From T1Sed10-7 sp041685505 (GTDB taxonomy: Bacteria > Actinomycetota > Nitriliruptoria > Nitriliruptorales > Nitriliruptoraceae), in NCBI GenBank assembly GCA_041685505.1, contig JAWLFQ010000012.1, forward strand, positions 1 through 46,492: DNA of 46,492 nt. The letters are read 5' to 3'. Positions 27,721-36,368 of the stretch are shown one piece after another. The first letter of the stretch is position 1; each line of letters begins with the position of its first letter. The position numbers were made by a program, and so were the translations under genes. The notes beneath the pieces were generated by a model. It searched no databases, was not told the origin of the DNA, and was given only the letters and a program-made list of their open reading frames with translations.

Positions 27721-28009
27721 AGGCGTGATCGGCCTGGTCGGCGACCGTGTACCGACGACGTTGTTCGTGGTGCTCGGCCTGCGCGTCGTCGAGGTGGGTA
27801 CCGCGGCCCGCGGCCATCGCCGCGAGCCCGATCAGCCCGACCAGCGCAGCGGAGGGTCCACCCCCCGGCGTGACCACGAAGGTGGCGACCAGCGCAGCGA
27901 GCAGGACGTAGCCGATGAGGGCGCGTAGCCGTGACCGCCCGACGAAGGCCGCGATCGCTGCGACCAGGACCGGGACACCGATCAACAACCAGGTCTGCAG
28001 CAGGTCCAT
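27719..28009 (-). CDS. Small membrane protein, unknown function
   Basis: A 96-residue protein with about three hydrophobic segments (4-23, 29-46 and 52-68) and a polar, His/Glu-rich C-terminal tail of ~28 residues. ATG 28009 has GAGG 6 nt upstream. It lies between recX and miaB on the same strand, 93 bp after the recX stop. No family is recognised. Confidence 0.7.
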   Translation of the reverse strand: MDLLQTWLLIGVPVLVAAIAAFVGRSRLRALIGYVLLAALVATFVVTPGGGPSAALVGLIGLAAMAAGRGTHLDDAQAEHHEQRRRYTVADQADHA

Positions 28010-28102
28010 CAGGGCCTCACCTTCCCGATGCGCGGGGTGCGTCGTCCCCAGGCTACCGCCCGTGGGGCGGCCAGCACCTCCCCGCAGGTGCGCACGCGCG
28101 GG

Positions 28103-28867
28103 TCAGTGGCCTGCGGTCCGCGCATCGTCACGGGTACTGAACACCGCCTCCCGAGCGACCTTGCGCGCCAGGCTGTCCGGGTAGCCGCGACGGGTGAGGT
28201 GGCCATGGACACGCCGGAAGGCCGTCTCGGCAGGTGCAGCGGTCAACCGCGTGGCCCGCTCCATCGCCACCGCGAAGGCCGCTGCCTCCTGGTCCTCGCC
28301 CTCCGCCGCTGCGAGGACCGGGTCGAGGACCGCATCGTCGAACCCGCGCGCCCGCAGATCGCGCCGGATGCGGGCAGGTGCATGTCCGGCGCGCCGCTTC
28401 TCCTCGACCAGGGCGCCGGCCATCGCGGCGTCGTCCACCAGCCGCTCCCGCCGTGCCCGTTCGAGTGCCAGTTCGATCCCGCGGGCGCTGTGGTCGCGGT
28501 CGGCGAGCTTCTCGCGCAGACGACCCTCGGCCTGCGGCGCGGTGGCCGTCGAGCGACGGATGAAGGCCAGAGCACGTGCGACCTCATCGCTGAGGGGCTG
28601 CTCCACGGGCTGCGTGGGGGCGGCGGCCTGCTCGGCGGCCCCCACCTCACGGTCGGCGGCAGCCTGTGCCGCCACCCGGCCGGCCTCGCGCGCACCCACC
28701 TGCCCTACGCCCCGCACCGCAGGCGCTGCGGCACCCGACTCCCCGTCGTCGCCGGCGGGTGGGGCCGCGTCGGGGTCCACGGGCTCGACCTGCAGGGGTT
28801 CACGGGTGACGCCGCGCGCTGCCAGCCAGGCTTCGGCGTCGCGGAAGGGTCCGTCACCGGCAGGCAC
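28103..28867 (-). CDS. recX: RecA regulator RecX
   Basis: Binds RecA filaments and limits their growth. From GTG 28867 it has 254 residues; this start follows the recA stop by one base, and the SD-like GAGGAGG lies in the recA end. The RecX three-helix repeats are in the C-terminal ~150 residues: ARALAFIRRSTATAPQAEGR, then ALERARRERLVDDAAMAGAL, and RIRRDLRARGFDDAVLDPVL. The first ~90 residues are Ala/Gly/Glu-rich and poorly ordered, as in other actinobacterial RecX proteins. A longer frame overlapping recA exists but reads as low-quality sequence. Confidence 0.9.
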   Translation of the reverse strand: MPAGDGPFRDAEAWLAARGVTREPLQVEPVDPDAAPPAGDDGESGAAAPAVRGVGQVGAREAGRVAAQAAADREVGAAEQAAAPTQPVEQPLSDEVARALAFIRRSTATAPQAEGRLREKLADRDHSARGIELALERARRERLVDDAAMAGALVEEKRRAGHAPARIRRDLRARGFDDAVLDPVLAAAEGEDQEAAAFAVAMERATRLTAAPAETAFRRVHGHLTRRGYPDSLARKVAREAVFSTRDDARTAGH

Positions 28868-28868
28868 C

Positions 28869-29894
28869 TCAGACCTCCTCGATCGGCTCGACGCCGTCCT
28901 CCGCCGCCAGCGGATCGAGGCCGAGCTTCTCCTTGACCCGCTTCTCGATCTCCGCGGCGACGTCGGCGTGCTCACGCAGGAACATGCGGGCCTTCTCCTT
29001 GCCCTGGCCGAGCTGATCGCCGTCGTAGGTGTACCAGGCACCCGCCTTGCGGATGATCCCCTCCTCCACACCGACATCGATCAGCGAACCCTCCTTGGAG
29101 ATCCCCTCGCCGTAGATGATGTCGAACTCCGCCTGCCGGAACGGTGGTGCCACCTTGTTCTTGACCACCTTCACCCGCACGCGGTTGCCGACGGCGTCGG
29201 TCCCGTCCTTGAGCGTCTCGATCCTGCGCACGTCGAGCCGCACGGAGGAGTAGAACTTCAGGGCCCGGCCGCCGGGGGTGGTCTCCGGGGAGCCGAACAT
29301 CACACCGATCTTCTCGCGCAGCTGGTTGATGAACACGGCGGTGGTGTTGGAGCGTTTCAGCGAGCCCGACAGCTTGCGCAGCGCCTGGGACATCAGCCGT
29401 GCCTGCAGGCCGACGTGGCTGTCACCCATCTCCCCCTCGATCTCCGCACGGGGGGTGAGCGCGGCGACGGAGTCGATGACGATGATGTCCACCGCCCCCG
29501 AGCGCACCAGCATGTCGGCGATCTCCAGGGCCTGCTCGCCGGTGTCGGGCTGGGACACCAGCAGCTCGTTGATGTCCACCCCCAGGGCCTGCGCGTAGGT
29601 CGGGTCGAGCGCGTGCTCCGCGTCGATGAAGGCGGCGATCCCACCGGCCTTCTGCGCCTCTGCGATCGCGTGCAGCGCCACGGTGGTCTTGCCGCTGCTC
29701 TCCGGGCCGTAGATCTCCACCACCCGGCCACGCGGCAGACCACCGACACCCAGCGCGATGTCCAGCGAGAGCGCCCCGCTGGGGATCGCGGGGATCTGCT
29801 CGCCGACGGTGTCGCCGAGCTTCATCAGCGAGCCCTTGCCGAACTGCTTCTCGATGTTGGCCAGCGCGAGGTCGAGGGCCTTGTCCTTGTCCAC
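28869..29894 (-). CDS. recA: Recombinase RecA
   Basis: Strand-exchange ATPase and co-protease for LexA. It has 341 residues. Walker A GPESSGKT is at 63-70, Walker B is in VDIIVIDSVAAL, and the L2 loop region includes INQLREKIGVMFGSPETTPGG. The start is GTG 29894 (MDKDKALDLALANIEKQFGK), with GGAG 7-10 nt upstream; the frame runs on upstream without a better start. There is no intein. Transcription probably starts ~175 bp upstream at a promoter whose spacer is an SOS box. Confidence 0.97.
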   Translation of the reverse strand: MDKDKALDLALANIEKQFGKGSLMKLGDTVGEQIPAIPSGALSLDIALGVGGLPRGRVVEIYGPESSGKTTVALHAIAEAQKAGGIAAFIDAEHALDPTYAQALGVDINELLVSQPDTGEQALEIADMLVRSGAVDIIVIDSVAALTPRAEIEGEMGDSHVGLQARLMSQALRKLSGSLKRSNTTAVFINQLREKIGVMFGSPETTPGGRALKFYSSVRLDVRRIETLKDGTDAVGNRVRVKVVKNKVAPPFRQAEFDIIYGEGISKEGSLIDVGVEEGIIRKAGAWYTYDGDQLGQGKEKARMFLREHADVAAEIEKRVKEKLGLDPLAAEDGVEPIEEV

Positions 29895-30077
29895 GAGCGT
29901 CTCCAGACGTCCAGAACGGGGCGGGGGCGGGATGGTCGGTGACGGGGGTGCCGCCGCACGGTCGCACCGTACGGGGTGGGGGTGACACGACGCCGGTGGA
30001 GCCGCCGTCGCCTGTGGATGACCGCCGTCGACCCCCACCGCATCGCCGGTGGTGACCGCGGCCTCCGCGCGAGCCAC

Positions 30078-30106
30078 AGACTACCCGAACGGATGTTCGC
30101 GGTCGA
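30078..30106 (-). promoter_or_regulatory. recA promoter with SOS box in its spacer
   Basis: On the minus strand: -35 TCGACC (30101-30106), 17-bp spacer, -10 TAGTCT (30078-30083). A perfect LexA box, CGAACGGATGTTCG on the plus strand, occupies 30086-30099, so bound LexA would sit exactly between -35 and -10. Confidence 0.8.
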
Positions 30107-30314
30107 GGACGTCCGGCACACCAACGCGATCGTCCATCGCCGTTCACCGGCGCGCGAGGGTGCCGTAACCCGCCCGTCTCCCACCCGGCGTAGCGTGCAC
30201 CTCGTCGGTTGGACGGTCGCCGCCAGTGGTCCCCGACCGACGCACGACCTCCCACCGGCCGCGACGTTCCACCTCGTCGTCGGCCACGCGGACCGGTCTC
30301 CCCAACCGCTCCGC

Positions 30315-30344
30315 GAGCCCCCGGGCGCCACCACCCGGGGGCTC
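30315..30344. terminator. Perfect 11-bp hairpin upstream of the exonuclease gene
   Basis: GAGCCCCCGGG and CCCGGGGGCTC pair around an 8-nt loop. It has no upstream plus-strand gene to terminate, which is why a short RNA is considered. Confidence 0.5.
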
Positions 30345-30421
30345 ACTCGTGTCCACGGCCGGCGGCGGCTGGCTAGCGTGGTCCCACCCGCCGCTTCGTG
30401 CCGCGCGACCAGAGGCCACCC

Positions 30422-31159
30422 ATGGACGTCGCCGAACCACCACCCACCCCGCCGACGCCGGGCCCGCCCGCTGCGCCGCGTGACGGCACCCGGTTCGTCT
30501 TCATCGACACCGAGACCACCGGTCTCGACTTCGGTCGCCACCAGCTGACCGAGGTGGCCTGGATCGTGCGTTTCGAGGACGGACGGCAACTCGAGCGCTG
30601 CTTCGTCCCCGAACACACCCTGGACGGCGCCGACCCCACCGCGCTGGAGATGACGCGCTACCACACGCGCATCGCGCCGCAGCCGCGATCACCGGCCTCG
30701 GAGTGGTTGGAGCTGCTGCTCGAGGATGCCACCAAGGCCGTCCTGGTCGGCGCCGTGCCCGACTTCGACGCCCGGCACCTGGAGATGGCGGCGGCACGGA
30801 TCCGGCGCACCCCCACCTGGGACCACCACCTGCTGGACGTCGAGACCCTGGCCCTGCCGCTGATCTCACCCGGGCCGGAAGCGCCACGCAGCCTGGCCAA
30901 GACCTGCAAGGCGTTGGGCATCCCCCACGACCAGGACCAGGCACACGGCGCGCTCTACGACGCACAACAGGCGATGCGGGTCTTCGACCGGGTCTACGAG
31001 GTGCTCGGCCAGCTGCGCAGCGACGACGCGCCCCTGCCGCCCGCCGTCCCGCGCAACGGCAACGGCACCACCGGCTCTGGCAGCCCGAGCAGCCATGCCA
31101 CCGCCGCCACCAGCCCCGCCACCAGCCCCGATGATCGCGCGCCCGGCACCGGCAGCTGA
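30422..31159 (+). CDS. DnaQ-like 3'-5' exonuclease
   Basis: DEDDh-type exonuclease of 245 residues. Exo I is FIDTETTGLDFG (Asp and Glu metal ligands), Exo II is in LVGAVPDFDARHLEM, and Exo III gives the H...D pair in QAHGALYDAQQAM. It is shorter than a polymerase III epsilon subunit fusion and carries a ~60-residue Ser/Thr/Pro-rich tail. It could trim DNA or RNA ends in repair; position opposite recA hints at repair but no SOS box is close to its own start. A TAGCGT -10 candidate (30374-30379) lies 42 bp before the ATG. No clear SD. Confidence 0.85.
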   Translation: MDVAEPPPTPPTPGPPAAPRDGTRFVFIDTETTGLDFGRHQLTEVAWIVRFEDGRQLERCFVPEHTLDGADPTALEMTRYHTRIAPQPRSPASEWLELLLEDATKAVLVGAVPDFDARHLEMAAARIRRTPTWDHHLLDVETLALPLISPGPEAPRSLAKTCKALGIPHDQDQAHGALYDAQQAMRVFDRVYEVLGQLRSDDAPLPPAVPRNGNGTTGSGSPSSHATAATSPATSPDDRAPGTGS

Positions 31160-31161
31160 GC

Positions 31162-31758
31162 TCACCGCGGCGCGGGCCAGGCCACCTCGGTCTCGATCTC
31201 GTACGCGCCGTCACGTGGCGTCCGTGCGGTCGTCCACAGCCCGACGCCGTCGGGGCGCCAGTGCGCCTCCGGGGGGTCGATACGCCGCACGTCAGCGGCC
31301 CGCACCCGCGCCCTGCCCCGGGCTCTGGCCACGGTGAGGTGGGCCCGGAACCGCCGGCCCGGTAGCGCGAAGCCGACCTGGCGCAGACGTGTGTGCAGCG
31401 TCGCGACGACACCGGCCAACGCACCCGGCGGATCCTCGGCGAGCGCCAGGACCAGCACCCGGTCACCGAAGCGGTCCGCCCCCGCGACCGACAGCCGCGG
31501 CGCCGGTCGTGGCGCCACCTCGGCCAGACAGGTGCGCAGTACCGCCACGGCCCGATCGGCGGCGTCGTCGTCCACCGCACCGAGGAAGGCGAGGGTGACG
31601 TGCCAGCTGTCGGGTGACGTCGCGCGCAGGTGCGCATCCTCGTGCCGCAGGTGGGCGGTCGCCGCAGCGATCGCCGCACGCGTGGGGCCGGGCACGTCGA
31701 CGGCCAGGAACCGCCTGCCGACCACGGGATCGGGGTGGTGCGGTTCCGATCGGCTCAC
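31162..31758 (-). CDS. thpR: RNA 2',3'-cyclic phosphodiesterase (ThpR/LigT)
   Basis: 2H-family phosphoesterase of 198 residues. The two HxT motifs are HVTLAFLG (near residue 51) and HLTVARARG (near 145), the catalytic histidines of the fold. The opening FLAVDVPGPTRAAIAAA is typical. It opens 2',3'-cyclic RNA ends. The GTG start overlaps the cinA stop by 4 bp (GTGA), so it is the last gene of the rimO-pgsA-cinA-thpR operon. cinA-thpR pairs are common in actinobacteria and Deinococcus. Confidence 0.92.
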   Translation of the reverse strand: MSRSEPHHPDPVVGRRFLAVDVPGPTRAAIAAATAHLRHEDAHLRATSPDSWHVTLAFLGAVDDDAADRAVAVLRTCLAEVAPRPAPRLSVAGADRFGDRVLVLALAEDPPGALAGVVATLHTRLRQVGFALPGRRFRAHLTVARARGRARVRAADVRRIDPPEAHWRPDGVGLWTTARTPRDGAYEIETEVAWPAPR

Positions 31759-33047
31759 GCCTCGCCCAACCGGATGCGCAGCAGGTCCAGGGCCGCGCTG
31801 CCCAGCCGGGCGATCACCTGCCGACGGTCACCGGGGATCCGACGGCCGTGAACCTCGACCTCACCGTCAGGGTGGGCGAGCGCCCAGAAGCTGGTCCCCA
31901 CCGCCAACCCCTCGACGCTGTCCGGTCCGGCCACACCGGTGACGGCCAGGGCGTGGTCGACCCCGAAGCGCTGCTGGACGGCCTGCGCCAGGGCGCGCGT
32001 GGTGGCCTCCGACACCGTGCCGTGCTCCGCCAACAGCGAGGCGGGCAGCCCCAGGGCTTCGCGCTTGGCACGGGCGGAGTAGGCCACGACCCCGCCCGCC
32101 AGCGCATCGGAGGCGCCCGGCACCCGCCCGAGGCGGGCGGCGATGTCACCGGCCGTCGCCGACTCCGCGGTCGCGAGTGTGCGCCCGCGATCACGGAGCA
32201 GACGCAGGACGACGGTCTCGAGATCCTCGTCGTCGACGCCCACCACCGCGCCGTCCAGCGCCGCAGCAACCTCCTCGACCAGCGGTTGTGAGGCGGCCAC
32301 GACCGACCCGCGGTCGGGGCCGGAGACCGTGAGCCGGACCTGGATCTCGTTGCTCTTGGCCAGGAAGGACAGCACGGTGCCGTCAGCACCGTCGACCAGT
32401 GGCTCGACGATCTCCGCGACGTCGGACTCGCCCCGACCGACCACGTGCAGGATGCGGGTCAGCGTGACCCCACCGCCGGTCAACTCCGCGAGGATCGGTG
32501 TCACGGCGCCGTCGAACAGCTCGTGCAACTCCCAGGGCACGCCCGGCAGCGCGACCACCCGCGTCCGGCGGGGCGTGTCCATGACCAGGTGGAACCCGGG
32601 GGCGGTCCCAACCGGCGGGATCGGATGTGCCCCCCGCGGGATGCGGGCCTGCCTGGCGTTCTGTCCCGGCATCCGGCGCCCCATCGCGGCGAACCGCCCG
32701 GCGATCTCCTCCTCGAGCTCCGGGCGGTGCTCGAGCTCCGCACCCACGGCCGCGGCGACGGCCTCACGGGTCAGGTCGTCGGCGGTCGGCCCGAGCCCCC
32801 CACCGATCACGACCAGCTCCACCTCGGTGGCCAACCACCGCAGGCCGGTGACCAGGCGGTCCAGGTCGTCGCCGACGGCGAGGTGGTGCACCACCTCGAG
32901 GCCGTGCTCGGTCAGCCGGCGGCTCAGCCAGGTGGCGTTGGTGTCGGTCAGGTCGCCGAGCAGCAGCTCGCTGCCCACCGACAGCACGGCCGCACGCGGG
33001 CGCTCCGGGCGCGCCGATCCCGCGGAGGCCTGCGCACCGCCGCTCAC
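31755..33047 (-). CDS. cinA: CinA family protein (competence/damage-inducible; NMN deamidase domain)
   Basis: A 430-residue two-domain protein. The N-terminal MoaB/MogA-like COG1058 domain shows AVLSVGSELLLGDLTDTNA and VVIGGGLGPTADDLTREAVA. The C-terminal CinA domain has TAESATAGDIAARLGRVPGA (usually AESCTGG) and VTGVAGPDS. The family recycles pyridine nucleotides by deamidating NMN and hydrolysing ADP-ribose. Start GTG 33047 overlaps the pgsA stop by 4 bp. Proximity to recA repeats the known cinA-recA neighbourhood, but here they are on separate transcripts. Confidence 0.94.
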   Translation of the reverse strand: MSGGAQASAGSARPERPRAAVLSVGSELLLGDLTDTNATWLSRRLTEHGLEVVHHLAVGDDLDRLVTGLRWLATEVELVVIGGGLGPTADDLTREAVAAAVGAELEHRPELEEEIAGRFAAMGRRMPGQNARQARIPRGAHPIPPVGTAPGFHLVMDTPRRTRVVALPGVPWELHELFDGAVTPILAELTGGGVTLTRILHVVGRGESDVAEIVEPLVDGADGTVLSFLAKSNEIQVRLTVSGPDRGSVVAASQPLVEEVAAALDGAVVGVDDEDLETVVLRLLRDRGRTLATAESATAGDIAARLGRVPGASDALAGGVVAYSARAKREALGLPASLLAEHGTVSEATTRALAQAVQQRFGVDHALAVTGVAGPDSVEGLAVGTSFWALAHPDGEVEVHGRRIPGDRRQVIARLGSAALDLLRIRLGEA

Positions 33048-33700
33048 CTACCTGCCTCCTCACGGGCGGCACGTGCCAGACGTCCGGCCCTGAAGGCGTA
33101 GTCCACCCCGGACCAGACGGTCAGCAGCACGGCGAGGTAGAGCAGCACGTCGGGGGTGCGACCCCCGAGCACGGGCAGCAGGTAGGCACCGATGGCGATC
33201 ATCTGGGCGATGGCCTTGATCTTGCCCGACGCGCTGGCGGGCATGACCAACCCCATCCCCTTGACCAGCTGCGTGCGCACGACCGTCACCGCCACCTCGC
33301 GGACGATGATCACGGCGACGGCCCACCAGGGCACCTCGCCCACCAGGGCCAGGGAGGCCAGCACCCCACCCACCAGCAGCTTGTCGGCCAGCGGGTCGGC
33401 GAGCTGGCCGAAGGGCGTCACCGTCCCGTAGCGCCGCGCCACCCAGCCGTCCGCGGTGTCGGTCAGTGCCGCCACCACGAAGATCCAGAACGCCCACCAC
33501 CGCGGCCCGTCGCCCTCCTGCAGCAGCAGCCACAGGATCACCGGTACCAGGATCGCCCGCAGGAAGGTGAACGCGTTGGGCAGGTTCAGCGCGTCCGGGC
33601 CGATGATGCGCACGGGCGGGCCCGGGGCCGAGGCCGCTGCCTCGGCCTCGCGCTGATCGAGCTCCCCCGGCCCGTCCTCGTGCTCCGAGCCTTCACCCAC
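33044..33700 (-). CDS. pgsA: CDP-diacylglycerol-glycerol-3-phosphate 3-phosphatidyltransferase
   Basis: Makes phosphatidylglycerol phosphate in the membrane. It has 218 residues. The CDP-alcohol phosphotransferase motif D-x2-D-G-x2-A-R-x8-G-x3-D-x3-D is complete in DTADGWVARRYG followed by GQLADPLADKLL. About six hydrophobic helices follow a ~35-residue acidic head. It overlaps rimO by 8 bp and cinA by 4 bp, so it is translated within this operon. The start could lie later, at the N-terminal LPNAFTFLRA segment, but the overlap pattern favours this one. Confidence 0.93.
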   Translation of the reverse strand: MGEGSEHEDGPGELDQREAEAAASAPGPPVRIIGPDALNLPNAFTFLRAILVPVILWLLLQEGDGPRWWAFWIFVVAALTDTADGWVARRYGTVTPFGQLADPLADKLLVGGVLASLALVGEVPWWAVAVIIVREVAVTVVRTQLVKGMGLVMPASASGKIKAIAQMIAIGAYLLPVLGGRTPDVLLYLAVLLTVWSGVDYAFRAGRLARAAREEAGR

Positions 33701-35282
33701 GTCTTCCTCCTGCCGTCGCCACGTCCACCTCGGCGACCAGATCGACGCCTACCGAGTCCACCACACGGGCGGTGACGACGCGACCCACCGGCACCGCGGC
33801 GGGCTGACCACCGGGGGCGCGCAGCTCGATCTCCCCGTCGGTGTCGGGCGCTTCACGGTAGGAGCGGCCCAGCGTGCGCAGCCCGAGGTCACCGGCGTCC
33901 TCCGCCTCGTCGACCAGCACGTCGAGGTGGCGACCGACGACGCGCCTCGCCCGGCGATCGGCGATGCGCTCCTGGAGCGAACGCACGCGTTCCAGCCGCT
34001 CGCGCGCCACCTCATGGGGCACCTGCCCGGGCATGGTCGCCGATGGCGTGCCGTCCTCGACGCTGAAGGTGAAGAAGCCCGCCCAGTCCAGTTCGACCTC
34101 GGAGAGGAAGGACTCCAGCAGCGCCACGTCCCCCTCGGTCTCACCGGGGAACCCGAGGATGAAGTTGGACCGGAACACCGCGTCGGGATCGAGCGCGCGG
34201 GCCCGCGCGACCAGGGCGGCGAAGCGCTCGTGGTCACCGGAGCGCCCCATGCGTGCCACCACCGGACCGGCGACGTGCTGCAAGGACAGGTCGTAGTAGC
34301 TGGCGACCTCGGGGATGTGCGCGATGGCGCTGAGCAGCGGATCGGTCAGCTCCGCCGGCTGCAGGTACATCAGCCGCAGCCGCTCGATGCCCTCCAACCG
34401 GGCGAGCTCGCGCAGCAGCACCGGCTGCAGGGACCGACCGCCGGGCAGATCCTTGCCCCAGGAGGTGGTGTTCTCACTGACCAGCACCAGTTCCCGTACG
34501 CCCTGACCGGCCAGCCAGCGCGCCTCCTCGACCAGTTCGTCGAGTGGCCGGGACCGGAAGCGGCCACGGAAGGACGGGATGGCGCAGAAGGTGCAGGCAC
34601 GGTCGCAGCCGGAGGCGATCTTCAGGTAGGCCCAGGAGCGCGGCCCTGCGTCGGTACCGAGGTGGCGCACGGGGAAGCGGGGGCCGCTGGGCGGTATCCG
34701 GTCGAGGTCGTCCTGGCTCCCGGGGTGCGCACCCGCTCCGGCGGGCCCTCCGGCGGTGTCGGGGACCACCAGCAGCGGCAGGTCCCGGCGCACCGGTGCC
34801 GTGCCCGGGTCGTCACCGCCACCCGGCCGGCTGCCGGGATGCGCGGGGCCCACGCCGAGCACGCGATCGGCGACCTCGCCGCGCAGCAGCTGGGCCGCGA
34901 TCGCGGGGAGCCGGGGGTAGCCGTCGAAGCCGACGACGGCGTCGGCCTCCGGGATCGCCTCGGCGAGCTCGTGGGGGTAGCGCTGGGCCATACACCCGAC
35001 CACCAGCACGGCCCGTGCGGCACCGTCGTCCTTGAGCTGGCAGGCGGCCAGGACGGTGTCGATCGACTCCTGCTTGGCCGGCGCGATGAAGGTGCAGGTG
35101 TTGACCAGGACCACCTCGGCGTCGGCGGGGTCCTCGACCATCCGGGCGCCCTCACGGTGGAACAGGCCGGCCAACTGCTCGGTGTCGACCTCGTTGCGGC
35201 CGCAGCCCAGGGTGATGATGGCCACCCGCTGGCCGACCGCGGACGTGGCATCGTCGACCGCGACATCCTCTGCCTGCGACAC
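33693..35282 (-). CDS. rimO: Ribosomal protein uS12 methylthiotransferase RimO
   Basis: Radical-SAM enzyme that modifies the conserved aspartate of ribosomal protein S12. Auxiliary-cluster cysteines are C27 (LGCGRNEVD), C63 (NTCTF) and C97 (GCMAQR). Radical-SAM cysteines are C226, C230 and C233 (CDRACTFC). The start ASGCDRACTFCAIPSFRG is RimO-like, as is the TRAM end. It has 529 residues, longer than the usual ~440: a Gly/Pro/Asp-rich insertion at about 145-205 separates the two parts. GTG 35282 has GGAGG 6 nt upstream. It heads the coupled rimO-pgsA-cinA-thpR set and follows the RodZ-like gene by 45 bp. Confidence 0.95.
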   Translation of the reverse strand: MSQAEDVAVDDATSAVGQRVAIITLGCGRNEVDTEQLAGLFHREGARMVEDPADAEVVLVNTCTFIAPAKQESIDTVLAACQLKDDGAARAVLVVGCMAQRYPHELAEAIPEADAVVGFDGYPRLPAIAAQLLRGEVADRVLGVGPAHPGSRPGGGDDPGTAPVRRDLPLLVVPDTAGGPAGAGAHPGSQDDLDRIPPSGPRFPVRHLGTDAGPRSWAYLKIASGCDRACTFCAIPSFRGRFRSRPLDELVEEARWLAGQGVRELVLVSENTTSWGKDLPGGRSLQPVLLRELARLEGIERLRLMYLQPAELTDPLLSAIAHIPEVASYYDLSLQHVAGPVVARMGRSGDHERFAALVARARALDPDAVFRSNFILGFPGETEGDVALLESFLSEVELDWAGFFTFSVEDGTPSATMPGQVPHEVARERLERVRSLQERIADRRARRVVGRHLDVLVDEAEDAGDLGLRTLGRSYREAPDTDGEIELRAPGGQPAAVPVGRVVTARVVDSVGVDLVAEVDVATAGGRRG

Positions 35283-35327
35283 GCGTGACCTCCCTGGTGC
35301 CGGCGAGCGAGACCGGTGTGGACGGGC

Positions 35328-36176
35328 TCAGACCTCGGACGGGCCCTCGGGTGTGTAGCTGATCGTCACCGGGATGCCGGGATCGCCCTGCGCACCCAGG
35401 TCCTCGCCGTTGAGGGTGGCGCGCACGCCCCCGGGGTTGCCGAAGCGGACCTCGAGCTCCTGCTCGGCATCGAACTGCAGCGTCTCCCCCGCGCTGACGA
35501 CCTGCTCCATCACCACCGCGTCGTCGGCGATGACCCGGATCCAGGAGTCGGACTCGAAGGCCAGGAGCAGCTCCACGCCCTCGAAGGTCTCCTGCTCGCC
35601 GTCCTCCTCCTCCGGCTCGGTCGACCCGTCCGCGTCGTCGCCATCGTCGGGTTCCGCCGTCGCGTCCTCGTCCGTGCCATCGGGATCGTCGTCGGGGTCC
35701 GGGCTCGGTTCGTCCCGGTCGTCCTCGGCGGTGACCGGCGGCGGTCCCACGGGCTCGTCGGGCGCGGCCTGGTCCGGCGCTCGCCCGTCGGTCGAACCGA
35801 GCACGGCGATACCGGCGAGCACCACGACGATCGCCAGCAGCCAGGCGATCCACGCCGGCGGGGCCCCGCGGCGTTCCTTCGGCGCGCTGACGTCGCCGAC
35901 CAGCGACGCGGCGTGGAGGTCGTCGTGGCTGACCTCGCGGCGGAAGGTGTCGAGCAGCGGGTCCGGGTCCAGCCCCAGCTCGATCGCGTAGCTGCGCAGG
36001 AACCCCTTGGCGTAGACATCGCCGCCGAAGGAGGCGAAGTCCTCGTCCTCGAGCGCCGCGAGCTGGCCGGTGCGCGCACGCAGGGACAGGGCCACGTCCT
36101 CGATGGAGCGGCCCTGGGCCTCACGGGAATCGCGCAGGATGCTGCCGATGCCCGTGGAAGGCGCGTCGTCAGGCAT
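35328..36176 (-). CDS. RodZ-like membrane helix-turn-helix protein
   Basis: A 282-residue protein with a cytoplasmic HTH_25 domain (about 8-85: IGSILRDSREAQGRSIEDVA, FASFGGDVYAKGFLRSYAIE), one membrane helix (about 108-126), a long Asp/Glu/Pro linker of ~60 residues, and a C-terminal beta-rich DUF4115 domain (about 197-280). This is the RodZ/HTH-DUF4115 build; in rods RodZ links MreB to the wall machinery. Start ATG 36176 has GGAGG just upstream. It lies first in the rimO-pgsA-cinA group, the same gene order seen in other actinobacteria. Confidence 0.88.
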   Translation of the reverse strand: MPDDAPSTGIGSILRDSREAQGRSIEDVALSLRARTGQLAALEDEDFASFGGDVYAKGFLRSYAIELGLDPDPLLDTFRREVSHDDLHAASLVGDVSAPKERRGAPPAWIAWLLAIVVVLAGIAVLGSTDGRAPDQAAPDEPVGPPPVTAEDDRDEPSPDPDDDPDGTDEDATAEPDDGDDADGSTEPEEEDGEQETFEGVELLLAFESDSWIRVIADDAVVMEQVVSAGETLQFDAEQELEVRFGNPGGVRATLNGEDLGAQGDPGIPVTISYTPEGPSEV

Positions 36177-36355
36177 GGTCCTCCGTGCGGCAAGCTCGGT
36201 GCGGTACCGCCGCGGCACCGTGGGGCGCCCCCGTCGACGTCCTTGCGGCAGGGTACGAGCGGCTCCAACCGCCCGCAGTTCTGACCGCCAGGCGCGATGC
36301 GCCGCACAACCTAGCGGGTGCGCACCACGGGTTCCTCCCGATGCCGGACAGTGGC

Positions 36356-36361
36356 TATCCT
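36356..36361 (+). promoter_or_regulatory. -10 element for a leaderless transcript
   Basis: TATCCT ends 7 nt before the ATG at 36369, with TTCCTC 18 bp upstream as a weak -35. No SD precedes the ATG, so translation would be leaderless. Confidence 0.5.
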
Positions 36362-36368
36362 CCCGCCC

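Larger units (their letters stand above)
29895..30421. other. 527-bp divergent region recA / exonuclease
   Basis: Contains the recA leader (~175 nt), the SOS-box promoter, a TAGCGT -10 candidate on the plus strand at 30191-30196, a strong hairpin at 30315-30344, and a second TAGCGT (30374-30379) suited to the exonuclease gene. Open frames across it look random (Arg/Pro/Ser-rich). A small transcript between 30203 and 30344 is possible. Confidence 0.5.

Noticed and set aside
29976..30548. A 190-codon frame across the recA/exonuclease intergenic region
   Set aside because: Arg/Pro/Ser-rich random-looking sequence that covers the recA promoter and runs into the exonuclease gene in another frame.
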